DNA of 64,000 nucleotides from Euonymus europaeus. Lineage: Eukaryota; Streptophyta; Magnoliopsida; Celastrales; Celastraceae. Positions within the stretch are counted from its first letter, which is position 1, and every line of letters begins with the position of its first letter. Both the position numbers and the translations under genes were made by a program. The stretch spans positions 19,809,996-19,873,995 of the forward strand of contig OY756968.1 in NCBI GenBank assembly GCA_963580455.1, given 5' to 3'. Positions 63,666-64,000 of the stretch are shown in pieces. The notes under the pieces were generated by a model. That model was not told the DNA's origin. It was given only the letters and a program-made list of their open reading frames with translations, and ran no database searches.

Positions 63666-64000
63666 GAAAAAAATTACACAGTATATGTACTAATTAAATT
63701 ATTTTTAAAAAATAATGTAATTAAAAAATATGTTAAAAAATATCGATGATGGTCTTGATAGAGAGAGTTTTACTTGCTGAGTTCGAATATGTAATTTTTT
63801 AAAAAAATTTACCATGTATTTTAATAGGTAAAATGTTTTAAAAATTTGTTTATAAAAAAAATAAAAAAATTGCAGTGAATTAGACTTCCTTCCAAATAAG
63901 TTTTTATGAGTGAACTTAAACATTAATAAGTTTACAAAAATAGACCTACTTATAATTCTCTTTTTTTCTTCTTCCAAAACCTGATTTAATAAGAAAAGAA

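Noticed and set aside
1..64000. tRNA, rRNA, microRNA genes, CRISPR arrays or organelle-derived inserts
   Set aside because: None recognised by eye. CRISPR is not expected in a plant nucleus, and small RNA genes cannot be excluded without structure searches.

Overview
This is a eudicot plant nuclear window. Three genes are intact and split by GT-AG introns, and nearly everything between them is transposable-element (TE) debris, AT microsatellites and minisatellites. The species cannot be told from the sequence. The evidence for a plant is a plant-type oxidosqualene cyclase, a Tat/Ogre-lineage Ty3/gypsy element, and relics of L1, Mutator-like, hAT, CACTA, PIF/Harbinger, Stowaway and SINE elements.

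Layout. 1-4.7 kb: noncoding, with a Tat/Ogre LTR relic at the left edge and one arm of a dispersed repeat. 4.7-8.8 kb (minus): a complete 16-exon oxidosqualene cyclase of 758 residues, close to beta-amyrin synthases. 10.6-27.7 kb: two paralogous copies of a roughly 1-kb segment. Between them, abutting the right copy, lies a ~14.3-kb Tat/Ogre-like retrotransposon on the minus strand (5' LTR, PBS, ORF1, gag-pro, putative intron, RT, two RNase H domains, integrase, 3' UTR minisatellite, PPT and a truncated 3' LTR). Its coding region is broken by three in-frame TAG codons and two frameshifts, although the LTRs are about 99% identical by eye where they overlap.

27.7-28.1 kb: a 29-bp minisatellite. 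29.1-31.8 kb (minus): decayed ectodomain exons of a STRUBBELIG-family LRR receptor kinase, with a SINE in one intron. 33.2-37.7 kb (minus): an intact six-exon START-domain membrane protein with a likely GC-AG intron. 38-45.3 kb: a TE graveyard (MITE, two L1 fragments, a MULE with long inverted repeats, an hAT relic inside a CACTA relic). 46.4-49.8 kb (minus): an intact MFS transporter of the plant NiaP/OCT7 type, probably with a 5' UTR intron. 51-57.6 kb: noncoding, with a 236-bp tandem duplication. 57.7-60.35 kb: a degenerate PIF/Harbinger element with both its genes. 60.36-63.08 kb: a noncoding long-inverted-repeat element holding telomere-like motifs. 63.3-63.7 kb: an 83-bp minisatellite.

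Function. The cyclase makes a triterpene skeleton from 2,3-oxidosqualene. No P450, glycosyltransferase or acyltransferase is visible, so this is not evidence of a triterpene gene cluster. The SRF fragment, START gene and NiaP-like transporter match, from memory, neighbours on Arabidopsis chromosome 3 (At3g13065, At3g13062, At3g13050), which suggests an ancestral syntenic block in which the SRF member has decayed here. I found no convincing new molecular system. The most informative signals are the retrotransposon's recent insertion despite a dead coding region, the paralogous segment that looks like its empty site, the GC-AG intron and the nested TE structures.
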